A stretch of DNA of 64,000 bases from Streptomyces filamentosus. Lineage in GTDB: Bacteria > Actinomycetota > Actinomycetes > Streptomycetales > Streptomycetaceae. The DNA lies in the NCBI RefSeq assembly GCF_014654895.1, contig NZ_BNBE01000001.1, positions 3,308,501 through 3,372,500 on the forward strand. Direction: 5' to 3'. Position numbers and translations under genes: made by a program. Below are positions 55,705 to 63,029 of the stretch, one piece after another. The notes below the pieces were generated by a model. It was not told the origin of the DNA. It saw only the letters and a program-made list of their open reading frames with translations, and searched no databases. The number at the start of each line of letters is the position of its first letter. Positions within the stretch are counted from its first letter, which is position 1.

Positions 55705-56298
55705 TCAGGCCTCGGCGGCCTCGTCACCCTCGGCGGCGTCGGCGGCCGGCTCCTCGGCCTGCGCGGCCAGGATCTGGATGACGACGGCCTCGGGGTCCGT
55801 CACCAGGGCGGCGCCCTTCGGCAGCGCGACGTCCTTGGCGTGGATCGAGTCACCGGCGGACAGGCCCTCGATGGAGACCGTGACGGACTCCGGGAGGTGG
55901 GTGGCCTCGGCCTCGACGGAGAGCGTGTTCAGCACGTTCTCGACCAGGAAGGCGCCCGGGGCCAGGTCGCCCTCGGTCTCGACGACGATCTCGACGGTGA
56001 CCTTCTCGCCGCGCTTCACGAGGAGGAGGTCGACGTGCTCCAGGTCACCCTTCAGCGGGTCGCGCTGGGCGGCCTTCGGGATGGCCAGCTCGGAGCCCTT
56101 GCCCTCGATGTCCAGGGACAGCAGGACGTTCGGGGTGCGCAGCGCCAGCGTGGTCTGGTGCGTCGGCAGCGTCAGGTGGATCGGGTCCGAGCCGTGACCG
56201 TAGACGACGGCGGGGACGTTGCCGGAACGGCGGATCTTGCGGGCGGCGCCCTTGCCGAACTCGGTGCGGACGGCGGCGGCGAGCTTCACCTCGGACAT
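55705..56298 (-). CDS. rplY: 50S ribosomal protein L25/general stress protein Ctc
   Basis: This 197-residue protein has an N-terminal 5S rRNA-binding domain (MSEVKLAAAVRTEFGKGAARKI, VPAVVYGHGSDP) and the C-terminal TL5/CTC domain (VKRGEKVTVEIVVETEGDL), with an acidic Ala-rich tail. The ATG at 56298 follows GAGGAG. It is followed by a hairpin and pth, the usual rplY-pth order. Confidence 0.96.
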   Translation of the reverse strand: MSEVKLAAAVRTEFGKGAARKIRRSGNVPAVVYGHGSDPIHLTLPTHQTTLALRTPNVLLSLDIEGKGSELAIPKAAQRDPLKGDLEHVDLLLVKRGEKVTVEIVVETEGDLAPGAFLVENVLNTLSVEAEATHLPESVTVSIEGLSAGDSIHAKDVALPKGAALVTDPEAVVIQILAAQAEEPAADAAEGDEAAEA

Positions 56299-56490
56299 GT
56301 GCACTCCTCGTAAGTGGTGGTGACGTCTGTGACTGTCACCCGGCCGCCGACTGGCGATGGCCTGCTACGAAGAGCGCGTCGATAACGGAGCGCCGACCCG
56401 AGAACGGGTACCGGCCTCCCTCGCCGAGCAACCCCGGCAGTCTACCCGCCCCCCTCCGGCCGCCCAAATGGATCACCCCGTCACACGCGG

Positions 56491-56527
56491 GAGGGCCGCC
56501 TCCCCCGGACGGGGAAGACGGCCCTCA
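56491..56527 (-). terminator. Hairpin terminator after prs
   Basis: GAGGGCCG...CCCC and GGGGAAGACGGCCCTC pair with G-U tolerance, downstream of the prs stop on the minus strand. Confidence 0.7.
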
Positions 56528-56554
56528 CCACGAAAGACCGGGCGGTCCGACGGC

Positions 56555-57529
56555 TCAGTGCTCCTCGAAGAGGCTCGTCACCGAACCGTCCTCGAAGACC
56601 TCGCGCACCGCACGCGCGATCGTCGGCGCGATCGACAGCACCGTGATCTTGTCCAGCTCCAGGGAACCCGGCACCGGCAGCGTGTCCGTGAACACGAACT
56701 CGCTCACCTTCGAGTTCTTCAGGCGGTCGGCCGCCGGACCCGACAGGATGCCGTGCGTCGCCGTCACGATGACGTCCTCCGCACCGTGCGCGAACAGCGC
56801 GTCCGCCGCGGCGCAGATCGTGCCGCCGGTGTCGACCATGTCGTCCACCAGCACGCAGACGCGGCCCTTCACGTCACCGACGACCTCGTGCACCGTCACC
56901 TGGTTGGCGACGTCCTTGTCACGGCGCTTGTGCACGATCGCCAGCGGCGCGTCCAGACGGTCGCACCAGCGGTCGGCCACGCGCACGCGGCCGGCGTCCG
57001 GGGAGACGATCGTCAGCTTCTCGCGGTCGACCTTGCCGCCCACGTAGTCCGCCAGCACCGGCAGCGCCGACAGGTGGTCCACCGGGCCGTCGAAGAAGCC
57101 CTGGATCTGGTCCGTGTGCAGGTCCACCGTCAGGATGCGGTCCGCACCGGCCGTCTTCATCAGGTCCGCCACCAGACGGGCCGAGATCGGCTCGCGGCCG
57201 CGGTGCTTCTTGTCCTGACGGGCGTAGCCGTACGACGGCACGATCACGGTGATGCTCCGGGCCGAAGCCCGCTTCAGAGCATCGATCATGATCAGCTGCT
57301 CCATGATCCACTTGTTGATCGGAGCCGTGTGGCTCTGGATCAGGAAGCAGTCCGCACCGCGCGCCGACTCCTGGAAGCGGACGTAGATCTCACCGTTGGC
57401 GAAGTCGAACGCCTTGGTCGGAACGAGACCGACACCCAGCTGGTGCGCGACCTCCTCGGCCAGCTCGGGGTGGGCGCGGCCGGAGAAGAGCATCAGCTTC
57501 TTCTCGCCGGTCGTCTTGATCCCGGTCAC
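56555..57529 (-). CDS. prs: Ribose-phosphate pyrophosphokinase
   Basis: This 324-residue enzyme makes PRPP for nucleotide, His and Trp synthesis. Visible motifs are SYGYARQDKKHRGREPISA, the catalytic DLHTDQIQGFF and the PRPP site VLVDDMVDTGGTICAAADAL. The start is GTG at 57529 (VTGIKTTGEKK). It lies 130 bp after glmU in the same direction and is typically downstream of it in Streptomyces. Confidence 0.97.
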   Translation of the reverse strand: MTGIKTTGEKKLMLFSGRAHPELAEEVAHQLGVGLVPTKAFDFANGEIYVRFQESARGADCFLIQSHTAPINKWIMEQLIMIDALKRASARSITVIVPSYGYARQDKKHRGREPISARLVADLMKTAGADRILTVDLHTDQIQGFFDGPVDHLSALPVLADYVGGKVDREKLTIVSPDAGRVRVADRWCDRLDAPLAIVHKRRDKDVANQVTVHEVVGDVKGRVCVLVDDMVDTGGTICAAADALFAHGAEDVIVTATHGILSGPAADRLKNSKVSEFVFTDTLPVPGSLELDKITVLSIAPTIARAVREVFEDGSVTSLFEEH

Positions 57530-57659
57530 AGCACTGTCTCCTCAGACGTGTTCTCTGGCCGCAAGACCCGCCCACCCGGAACTCCCGGGCGCGTGTGCGA
57601 ACCAGCCGAATTTGTGTGCACGTATCACGGTACGCCTCCATTGACGTACCCGTTTCCGG

Positions 57660-59108
57660 TCAGCTTTCGCCGGCCGACCCCTCCGAGGCCGCCTCGGCGG
57701 CCTGCGCCGCCGCGCTGCCGGGCCGCTTCCGGGCGACCCAACCCTCGATATTCCGCTGCTGGCCCCGGGCCACGGCCAGCGCACCCGCCGGCACGTCCTT
57801 CGTGATCACGGACCCGGCGGCGGTGTAGACCCCGTCCCCGATCGTGACAGGAGCCACAAACATGTTGTCCGAACCGGTCCGGCAGTGGGACCCGATCGTG
57901 GTGTGGTGCTTCGCCACGCCGTCGTAGTTCACGAACACGCTCGCCGCGCCGATGTTCGAGTACTCGCCGATCGTCGCGTCACCCACGTACGACAGATGGG
58001 GGACCTTCGTGCCCTCGCCCAGCGTCGAGTTCTTCACCTCGACGTACGTGCCGACCTTCGCCTTCACGCCGAGCCGCGCGCCCGGACGGAGGTAGGCGTA
58101 CGGCCCCACGGAGGCGCCCTCGCCGATCTCGGCGGAGACCGCCACGGTGTTGTCCACCCGCGCGCCCCGGCCCACGACGGTGTCCGTCAGCCGCGTGTTC
58201 GGCCCCACCTCGGCGTCCTCGCCGATGTGCGTCGCCCCCAGCAGCTGCGTGCCCGGGTGGATCACCGCGTCCTGCTCGAAGGTCACCGTCACGTCCACCA
58301 GCGTCGACGCCGGGTCGACCACGGTCACGCCGGCCGTCATCGCGGCCTCGAGGAGCCGCTGGTTCAGCAGGGCGCGGGCCTCGGCGAGCTGCACCCGGTT
58401 GTTGATCCCCAGGATCTCGCGGTGGTCGGCAGCCACGGAGGCGCCGACGCGGTGACCCGCCTCGCGCAGGATCGACAGCACGTCGGTGAGGTACTCCTCG
58501 CCCTGGCTGTTGTCCGTCCGCAGCTGCTTGATCGCCTGCGAGAGCAGCGCGCCGTCGAAGGCGAACACCCCGGAGTTGATCTCCCGGATGTCGAGCTGGC
58601 CCGGCGAGGCGTCCTTGTGCTCGACGATCGCCGTCACGGCCCCGCTCCCCGGGTTCCGCACGATCCGCCCGTACCCGGTCGCGTCCGGCACCTCGGCGGT
58701 CAGCACGGTCACGGCGTTGCCGTCGCCGGAGTGCGTCTCCGCGAGCGCCCTCAGCGTCGCGCCGGACAGCAGCGGGGTGTCGCCGCAGACGACCACGACG
58801 GTCCCCTCGGGCGCGGCCCCCAGCTCCTCCAGGGCCATCCGCACCGCGTGCCCGGTGCCGTTCTGCTCCTCCTGCACGGCCGTACGGGTCCCCGGGTACA
58901 CCTCCTCCAGGTGCCCGCGCACCCGCTCCCGGGCGTGGCCCACGACCACCACGAGGTGCTCGGGCTCCAGCTCGCGCGCGGCGGACACCACGTGCCCCAC
59001 GAGCGACCGTCCGGCGATCTCGTGCAGCACCTTGGGGGTCTTGGACTTCATGCGGGTGCCCTCACCCGCTGCGAGGACGACGACGGCTGCCGGGCGGTTG
59101 GCGCTCAC
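57660..59108 (-). CDS. glmU: Bifunctional UDP-N-acetylglucosamine pyrophosphorylase/GlcN-1-P acetyltransferase
   Basis: This 482-residue enzyme has the N-terminal uridyltransferase site VVLAAGEGTRMKSKTPKVLH and GDTPLL, and a C-terminal left-handed beta-helix acetyltransferase (LGVKAKVGTYVEVKNSTLGE, HHTTIGSHCRTGS). It makes UDP-GlcNAc for cell walls. The GTG at 59108 gives VSANRPAAV. A short Ala-rich tail follows. Confidence 0.97.
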   Translation of the reverse strand: MSANRPAAVVVLAAGEGTRMKSKTPKVLHEIAGRSLVGHVVSAARELEPEHLVVVVGHARERVRGHLEEVYPGTRTAVQEEQNGTGHAVRMALEELGAAPEGTVVVVCGDTPLLSGATLRALAETHSGDGNAVTVLTAEVPDATGYGRIVRNPGSGAVTAIVEHKDASPGQLDIREINSGVFAFDGALLSQAIKQLRTDNSQGEEYLTDVLSILREAGHRVGASVAADHREILGINNRVQLAEARALLNQRLLEAAMTAGVTVVDPASTLVDVTVTFEQDAVIHPGTQLLGATHIGEDAEVGPNTRLTDTVVGRGARVDNTVAVSAEIGEGASVGPYAYLRPGARLGVKAKVGTYVEVKNSTLGEGTKVPHLSYVGDATIGEYSNIGAASVFVNYDGVAKHHTTIGSHCRTGSDNMFVAPVTIGDGVYTAAGSVITKDVPAGALAVARGQQRNIEGWVARKRPGSAAAQAAEAASEGSAGES

Positions 59109-59179
59109 GGATATGCCCTTCGGCTTTGGGTGGTGGACGCACGAAGGATACCGGGGGGTCAGGGGGCGGCCATGAAGAA

Positions 59180-59206
59180 GGGCCCTGACCTGGGAGGTCG
59201 GGGCCC
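59180..59206 (-). terminator. Terminator after tRNA-Gln
   Basis: GGGCCC-T-GACC pairs with GGTC-G-GGGCCC, followed on the minus strand by TTCTTC. Confidence 0.75.
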
Positions 59207-59230
59207 GAACAGAGGACGTGTGCGCTGTGG

Positions 59231-59303
59231 CTCCCCCGCAAGGATTCGAACCCTGTCCTGCCAAGACCAAAACTTGGTGTGCTGCCAGTTACACCACGGG
59301 GGA
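59231..59303 (-). tRNA. tRNA-Gln (anticodon TTG)
   Basis: The acceptor stem TCCCCCG/CGGGGGA, the anticodon stem CCAAG/CTTGG around TTTTGGT (anticodon TTG), and the T-arm GGTTCGAATCC are all present. CCA is encoded next to it at 59228-59230. The tRNA is transcribed leftward. Confidence 0.95.
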
Positions 59304-59317
59304 TAGCGCCTCAGACC

Positions 59318-60178
59318 TTACCGGAGACGGTTGATCGAGCGGGCCACGATTCCGTTCCACCACCCTTCGATCCGGTGGTAGAGCTCGGCGCTCTTGGCCA
59401 CGTCCACGACGAGGCACCCTCGGTAGCCCTCCCCGGTGTTCTTCCGAGTGGTCAGCGGATTGTGCCGCTTGAGGGTCGTGGGCTTGAGCTGGCCGATGTT
59501 CACTCCGACGAGGCCCGCCCAGTACTGCTCGACGCCGTGCACGTCGGCGGACTCGTGGATCATCAGGCGAAAACTGATCCGTTCCTCGGCCACGCCGACA
59601 AGCCGAAGCCAAGCGAGAAAGACCAGGATCACGTGGGGGTCGCTGTTGACGAAGATGACGCGTTCCCGGCGGGAGTACGCCTTGCTTTTCGCACCCTCGG
59701 CCCAGTAGAGCGCGACGCCGGCGATCAGGAGCTCTTGCTCACTCATGGCTCCGATCTCGGCCTCAGCGGCCTGTCGGGCGGCCTCGTACTCGTTGCGACG
59801 GGCGCGGCGCTGCTGCGCGAGCCCTTCGCGCATCAGCGCACGCTGCTCCTCCGGGGTATAACGCCGCTCCGGCTTCGGCAGGTCCCGTACCCACAGGGAG
59901 ATCGAGCTCTTCGAGCAGCCCAGTTCGACCTGGATCTGGTCATACGTCATGCCCTGGAGGCGGAGCTGGCGGGCGCGGTTCCGGAGGTCGTCCTTCGCGT
60001 TGGGGCGCTTCGTCCACTCGGGCGGAGGTTCGCCCTTGACCAGGCGCTGGAGGAGGTCGTTGTTGAAGATCTTCAGGCGGTCGCGGATCTGGCGGAGGCT
60101 GAGGCCCTCGCGGCGCAGGGCCACCGCCTGGGCGCGCAGGTTCTCGAAGTCCGCGTACCTGTTCATTTCTGCGGTCAT
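59318..60178 (-). CDS. Double-HTH hypothetical protein (possible LAGLIDADG-like C-terminal domain)
   Basis: This 286-residue protein carries two similar homeodomain-like HTHs: LRAQAVALRREGLSLRQIRD near 15-50 and LRNRARQLRLQGMTYDQIQV near 66-100. A Lys/Arg-rich linker leads to a C-terminal region (VALYWAEGAKSK, VIFVNSDPHVILVFLAWLRL) reminiscent of LAGLIDADG-type folds, but this is uncertain. Codon usage is slightly less GC-biased than neighbours. It lies 14 bp upstream of tRNA-Gln on the same strand. The function is unknown. The ATG at 60178 is chosen; one at 60166 is possible. Confidence 0.72.
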   Translation of the reverse strand: MTAEMNRYADFENLRAQAVALRREGLSLRQIRDRLKIFNNDLLQRLVKGEPPPEWTKRPNAKDDLRNRARQLRLQGMTYDQIQVELGCSKSSISLWVRDLPKPERRYTPEEQRALMREGLAQQRRARRNEYEAARQAAEAEIGAMSEQELLIAGVALYWAEGAKSKAYSRRERVIFVNSDPHVILVFLAWLRLVGVAEERISFRLMIHESADVHGVEQYWAGLVGVNIGQLKPTTLKRHNPLTTRKNTGEGYRGCLVVDVAKSAELYHRIEGWWNGIVARSINRLR

Positions 60179-60306
60179 GTGATGAGCGTCGTCCGGAATG
60201 CGGACGCGTGGGGTCGAAATCGTGGCGATTCAATAGTTCGAGGGACTGGTGTGCGAGAGGTTGACGTCCTTCGGATTTCGTCGGGGGGCGCCCGTAGGGT
60301 GGGGGC

Positions 60307-61621
60307 ATGACCGCAACGGGGGCAGATCGGGACGCGCCGGGCGCGCGTACGTGGTGGTGGGGGCGGCGGCGGAGCGTCGTGCTCGACGGGGGGCTGGCGC
60401 TGGTGTCGGCGGTGGAGTGTGCCGCCGAGGGGGTGTCGTTCGCGGGGAGGGCCGGGGGGCCGGAGGCGCTGGGGGCGCTGCTGGGGTTCCTGGTGGGGTC
60501 CGTGCTGCTGGTGCGGCGGCGGTGGCCGATCACCGTGGTGCTGGTGTCGATCGCGGTGGCGCCGGCCGAGATGGGTTTCCTGATGGGGGTCGTCGGGCTG
60601 TACACGCTGGCCGCCTCCGAGGTGCCGCGGCGGTACACGGCGGTGCTGGCGGGGATGGCGACGGTCGCCGTGTTCGTGGTGACGGCCGTGGAGATGCGGC
60701 GGGACATCGCCGCGCAGGCCGACGACTTCGATCCGAGCACCTGGTACGTGCCGGTGATGGCGCTGTTCATGACGCTGGGGCTGAACGCGCCTCCGGTGCT
60801 GTTCGGGCTCTACATAGGGGCGCGGCGGCGGCTGATGGAGAGCCTGCGGGAGCGGGCGGACTCGCTGGAGCAGGAGCTGTCGCTGCTGGCGGACCGGGCG
60901 GAGCAGCGGGCGCAGTGGGCGCGGCAGGAGGAGCGGCGGCGGATCGCGCGGGAGATGCACGACGTGGTGGCGCACCGGGTGTCGTTGATGGTGGTGCACG
61001 CGGCGGCGTTGCAGGCGGTGGCGTTGAAGGACCCGCAGAAGGCGGTGCGGAACGCGGCGCTGGTGGGTGACATGGGGCGCCAGGCGTTGACGGAGCTGCG
61101 GGAGATGCTGGGGGTGCTGCGGGAGGAGGCGGTTCCGGCGGTTCCGGCGGCTTTGGAGGCGGTGCCGCTGGCGGCGGTGGGTCGGGCCGCCGCGGCGGCG
61201 GCGGAGGCCGCGGCGGGGCCGGGGCTGGACGCGGTGGAGGGTTTGTGCGAGGAGTCGCGGCTTGCGGGGGCCGCGGTGGAGCTGGTGGTGCTGGGGGAGG
61301 CGGGGGAGCCGGGGGCGTATCCGCCGGAGGTGGAGCGGACGGCGTACCGGGTGGTGCAGGAGGCGCTGACGAACGTGCACAAGCACGCGCCGGGGGGCGG
61401 CGGTCGTGGTGCGGCTGGCGCACCGGGGCGGCGAGGTGGCGATGCAGGTGGAGAACGGTCCCTCGGACGCGGGTGCGGCGGACGCGGGTCTGCCGAGCGG
61501 GGGGAACGGTCTGGTGGGGATGAAGGAGCGGGTGTCCCGGCTGGGCGGGGTGTTCGTGTCGGGTCCGACGGACGCGGGCGGTTTCAAGGTGTCGGCGGTG
61601 ATTCCCGTACGGGAGTCGTGA
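60307..61621 (+). pseudogene. Sensor histidine kinase (HisKA_3 type), frameshifted
   Basis: The N-terminal half has about five helices and the dimerisation/phosphoacceptor motif EERRRIAREMHDVVAHRVSL with His218, and the N-box TAYRVVQEALTNVHKHAPG. The reading frame then becomes nonsense: after a run of six G (61392-61397) the correct continuation, VVRLAHRGGEVAMQVENGP to GGNGLVGMKERVSRLGGVF, is in the +1 frame and ends at 61621. Removing one G restores a normal NarX-like kinase of about 437 residues. It may be a real inactivating mutation, a phase-variable site or a sequencing error. No response regulator gene is adjacent. Confidence 0.88.
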
Positions 61622-61625
61622 CGGG

Positions 61626-61708
61626 GCCGGTCCGGTCGCCGGGGCTGGTTCGGCCGCGCCGGGGCCGGTTCGGTCGCGGGTGCCGGTCCGGTCGCCGGGG
61701 CCGGTTCA
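61626..61708. repeat. Two imperfect 27-bp direct repeats after the kinase
   Basis: GCCGGTCCGGTCGCCGGGG starts at 61626 and recurs at 61682, 56 bp later. The block continues into the end of the SUKH-3 gene. Confidence 0.65.
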
Positions 61709-62188
61709 GCCCGCGGTGAGGCGGGTGGGGCGGGTGCCGGTGACGAGGGTGGCGAGGGCGGTGTCGATGTCGTGGCCGAGGTACCAGTCGCCGGTGTGGT
61801 CGAGGCTGTAGACGCGGCCTTCGGCGTCCATGGCGAGGACGGCCTGGTGGTCGCCCTCTTCGCCGAGGGGGGCGAGTTCGGTGCCGAGGGCGCGGCCGAG
61901 GTCGGCGAGGGTGCGGGCGAGGTGGAGTCCGGCGAGGGGGTCGAAGCGGAGGGTGGCGGGTGCTATCTGGCGTCCGTGGCCGGGGGCGGTGAGGTGGAGG
62001 CCGCCGAATTCGGCCCAGGCTTCGACGACGGCGGGGAAGACGCTGTGGCGGTGTCCTGCGGGGGAGACGTGGGCGCGGAGGGTGTCGGCCCATTCCTCGG
62101 CGAGTTTGATGTCCCAGCGTCCGGGCTGCCAGCCGGCGTCGCGGAGGGCGGCGTCGACGTTGACGGGGAAGCGCGTGGTGTCGGACAT
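61706..62188 (-). CDS. SUKH-3 domain protein (putative immunity protein)
   Basis: This 160-residue protein fits the SUKH-3 subfamily: FPVNVDAALRDAGWQPGRWD, EWADTLRAH, FPAVVEAWAEFGGLHL, LAGLHLARTLADLGRALGTE and SLDHTGDWYLGHDIDTALATL. SUKH proteins neutralise toxins, usually nucleic-acid-targeting ones (known for the superfamily). It lies 8 bp downstream of the deaminase-like gene, so it is the likely immunity partner. Confidence 0.88.
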   Translation of the reverse strand: MSDTTRFPVNVDAALRDAGWQPGRWDIKLAEEWADTLRAHVSPAGHRHSVFPAVVEAWAEFGGLHLTAPGHGRQIAPATLRFDPLAGLHLARTLADLGRALGTELAPLGEEGDHQAVLAMDAEGRVYSLDHTGDWYLGHDIDTALATLVTGTRPTRLTAG

Positions 62189-62196
62189 GGGGCGGG

Positions 62197-62700
62197 TCAG
62201 CCGTTCTCGGTGGGGGTGACGCTGCGGACGCCGAAGTGGTCGAGGAGGGCGGTGCAGGAGCGGCAGGGGGCGGCGTAGCTGCCGTGGAGGGGGTCGCCGT
62301 CCTCGCGGATGCGCCGTGCGGTGATCTTGGCCTGTTTGAGGCTGCGGCGGGCTTCTCCGGCGGTGAGGGGTTTGCGCTGGGCGCGTTTGGAGCGGTTGTT
62401 CTCGGTGGCGGTGAGGTGCCGGGAGAGGAGGATGGCTTCGGGACAGCGTCCGGTGAAGCGTTCCCGCTGGCCGCTGGTGAGGGTGTCGAGGAAGTCCTGG
62501 ACGAGGGGGTGCAGCACGGGGGGCGTGTCGCCGCGGCCCGCGGTGCAGGTGAGGGTCTCGCCGCGGACGGAGAGGGCGGCGCCGACGGCGGGCAGGATGC
62601 CGTCGCGGCGGTGGAGCAGCAGGGGCGCGCGCCCGGTGCCGGTGTCGCTGCTCCAGTTGAGGCGTGGGTCACCCTGCGTGGGCGTCGTGCTGGCGTACAT
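62197..62700 (-). CDS. YwqJ-type putative deaminase
   Basis: This 167-residue protein has the zinc-deaminase site CxE (Cys86, Glu88 in GRCPEAILLS) and PCxxC (Cys146, Cys149 in APCRSCTALLDHFGV), as in YwqJ-related toxin deaminases. It has the helix HPLVQDFLDTLTSGQRERF. No secretion or trafficking domain is fused to it, so export, if any, needs other factors. The SUKH-3 gene follows 8 bp later. It is divergent from the WHH-SUKH gene. Confidence 0.87.
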   Translation of the reverse strand: MYASTTPTQGDPRLNWSSDTGTGRAPLLLHRRDGILPAVGAALSVRGETLTCTAGRGDTPPVLHPLVQDFLDTLTSGQRERFTGRCPEAILLSRHLTATENNRSKRAQRKPLTAGEARRSLKQAKITARRIREDGDPLHGSYAAPCRSCTALLDHFGVRSVTPTENG

Positions 62701-63029
62701 GGTGCTGGTCTTCCCCTCCTGCAATCCCCCGAGTTGCGGTGCACAGCCTGCCAAATGGGGAGGCATCTGGGGAAGCTGGGTGGGGGTTTCGCCGCGTCGG
62801 TGTGTCGGAGCCGTGGTCGGCCTGTCATGGGTTCGTGACGGTTGGTGACGGTGGGTGTGCGGGGTGGGGTGGTGGGGGCGCGGGCCGGTTCGTGGTCTTG
62901 TGGCAGCGCATAGGCTGTGCGGGGTCGGTCGGGCGCGGCCGTGCGCAGGGGCGTGCGGCGGCCGGAGCGAGCAGGGACATGCAGTAGCAAGCAGTAGCAG
63001 CCAGTGACGCCATGCAGGGGGCAACCGCC
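62701..63029. other. Divergent intergenic region of the SUKH/deaminase cluster
   Basis: The 329-bp gap must hold the promoters of both divergent genes. Visible items are GTGACGGT repeated near 62836-62852 and the direct repeat AGCAGTAGCA near 62980-63000, upstream of the plus-strand start. I see no gene, convincing promoter hexamers or terminator in it. Confidence 0.6.

Noticed and set aside
59228..60178. Integrated element at tRNA-Gln
   Set aside because: No integrase, excisionase or duplicated tRNA end was seen in the neighbourhood.
61400..61719. C-terminal tail of the kinase frame as written
   Set aside because: It is low-complexity Gly/Arg sequence in the wrong frame; the ATPase domain continues in another frame.
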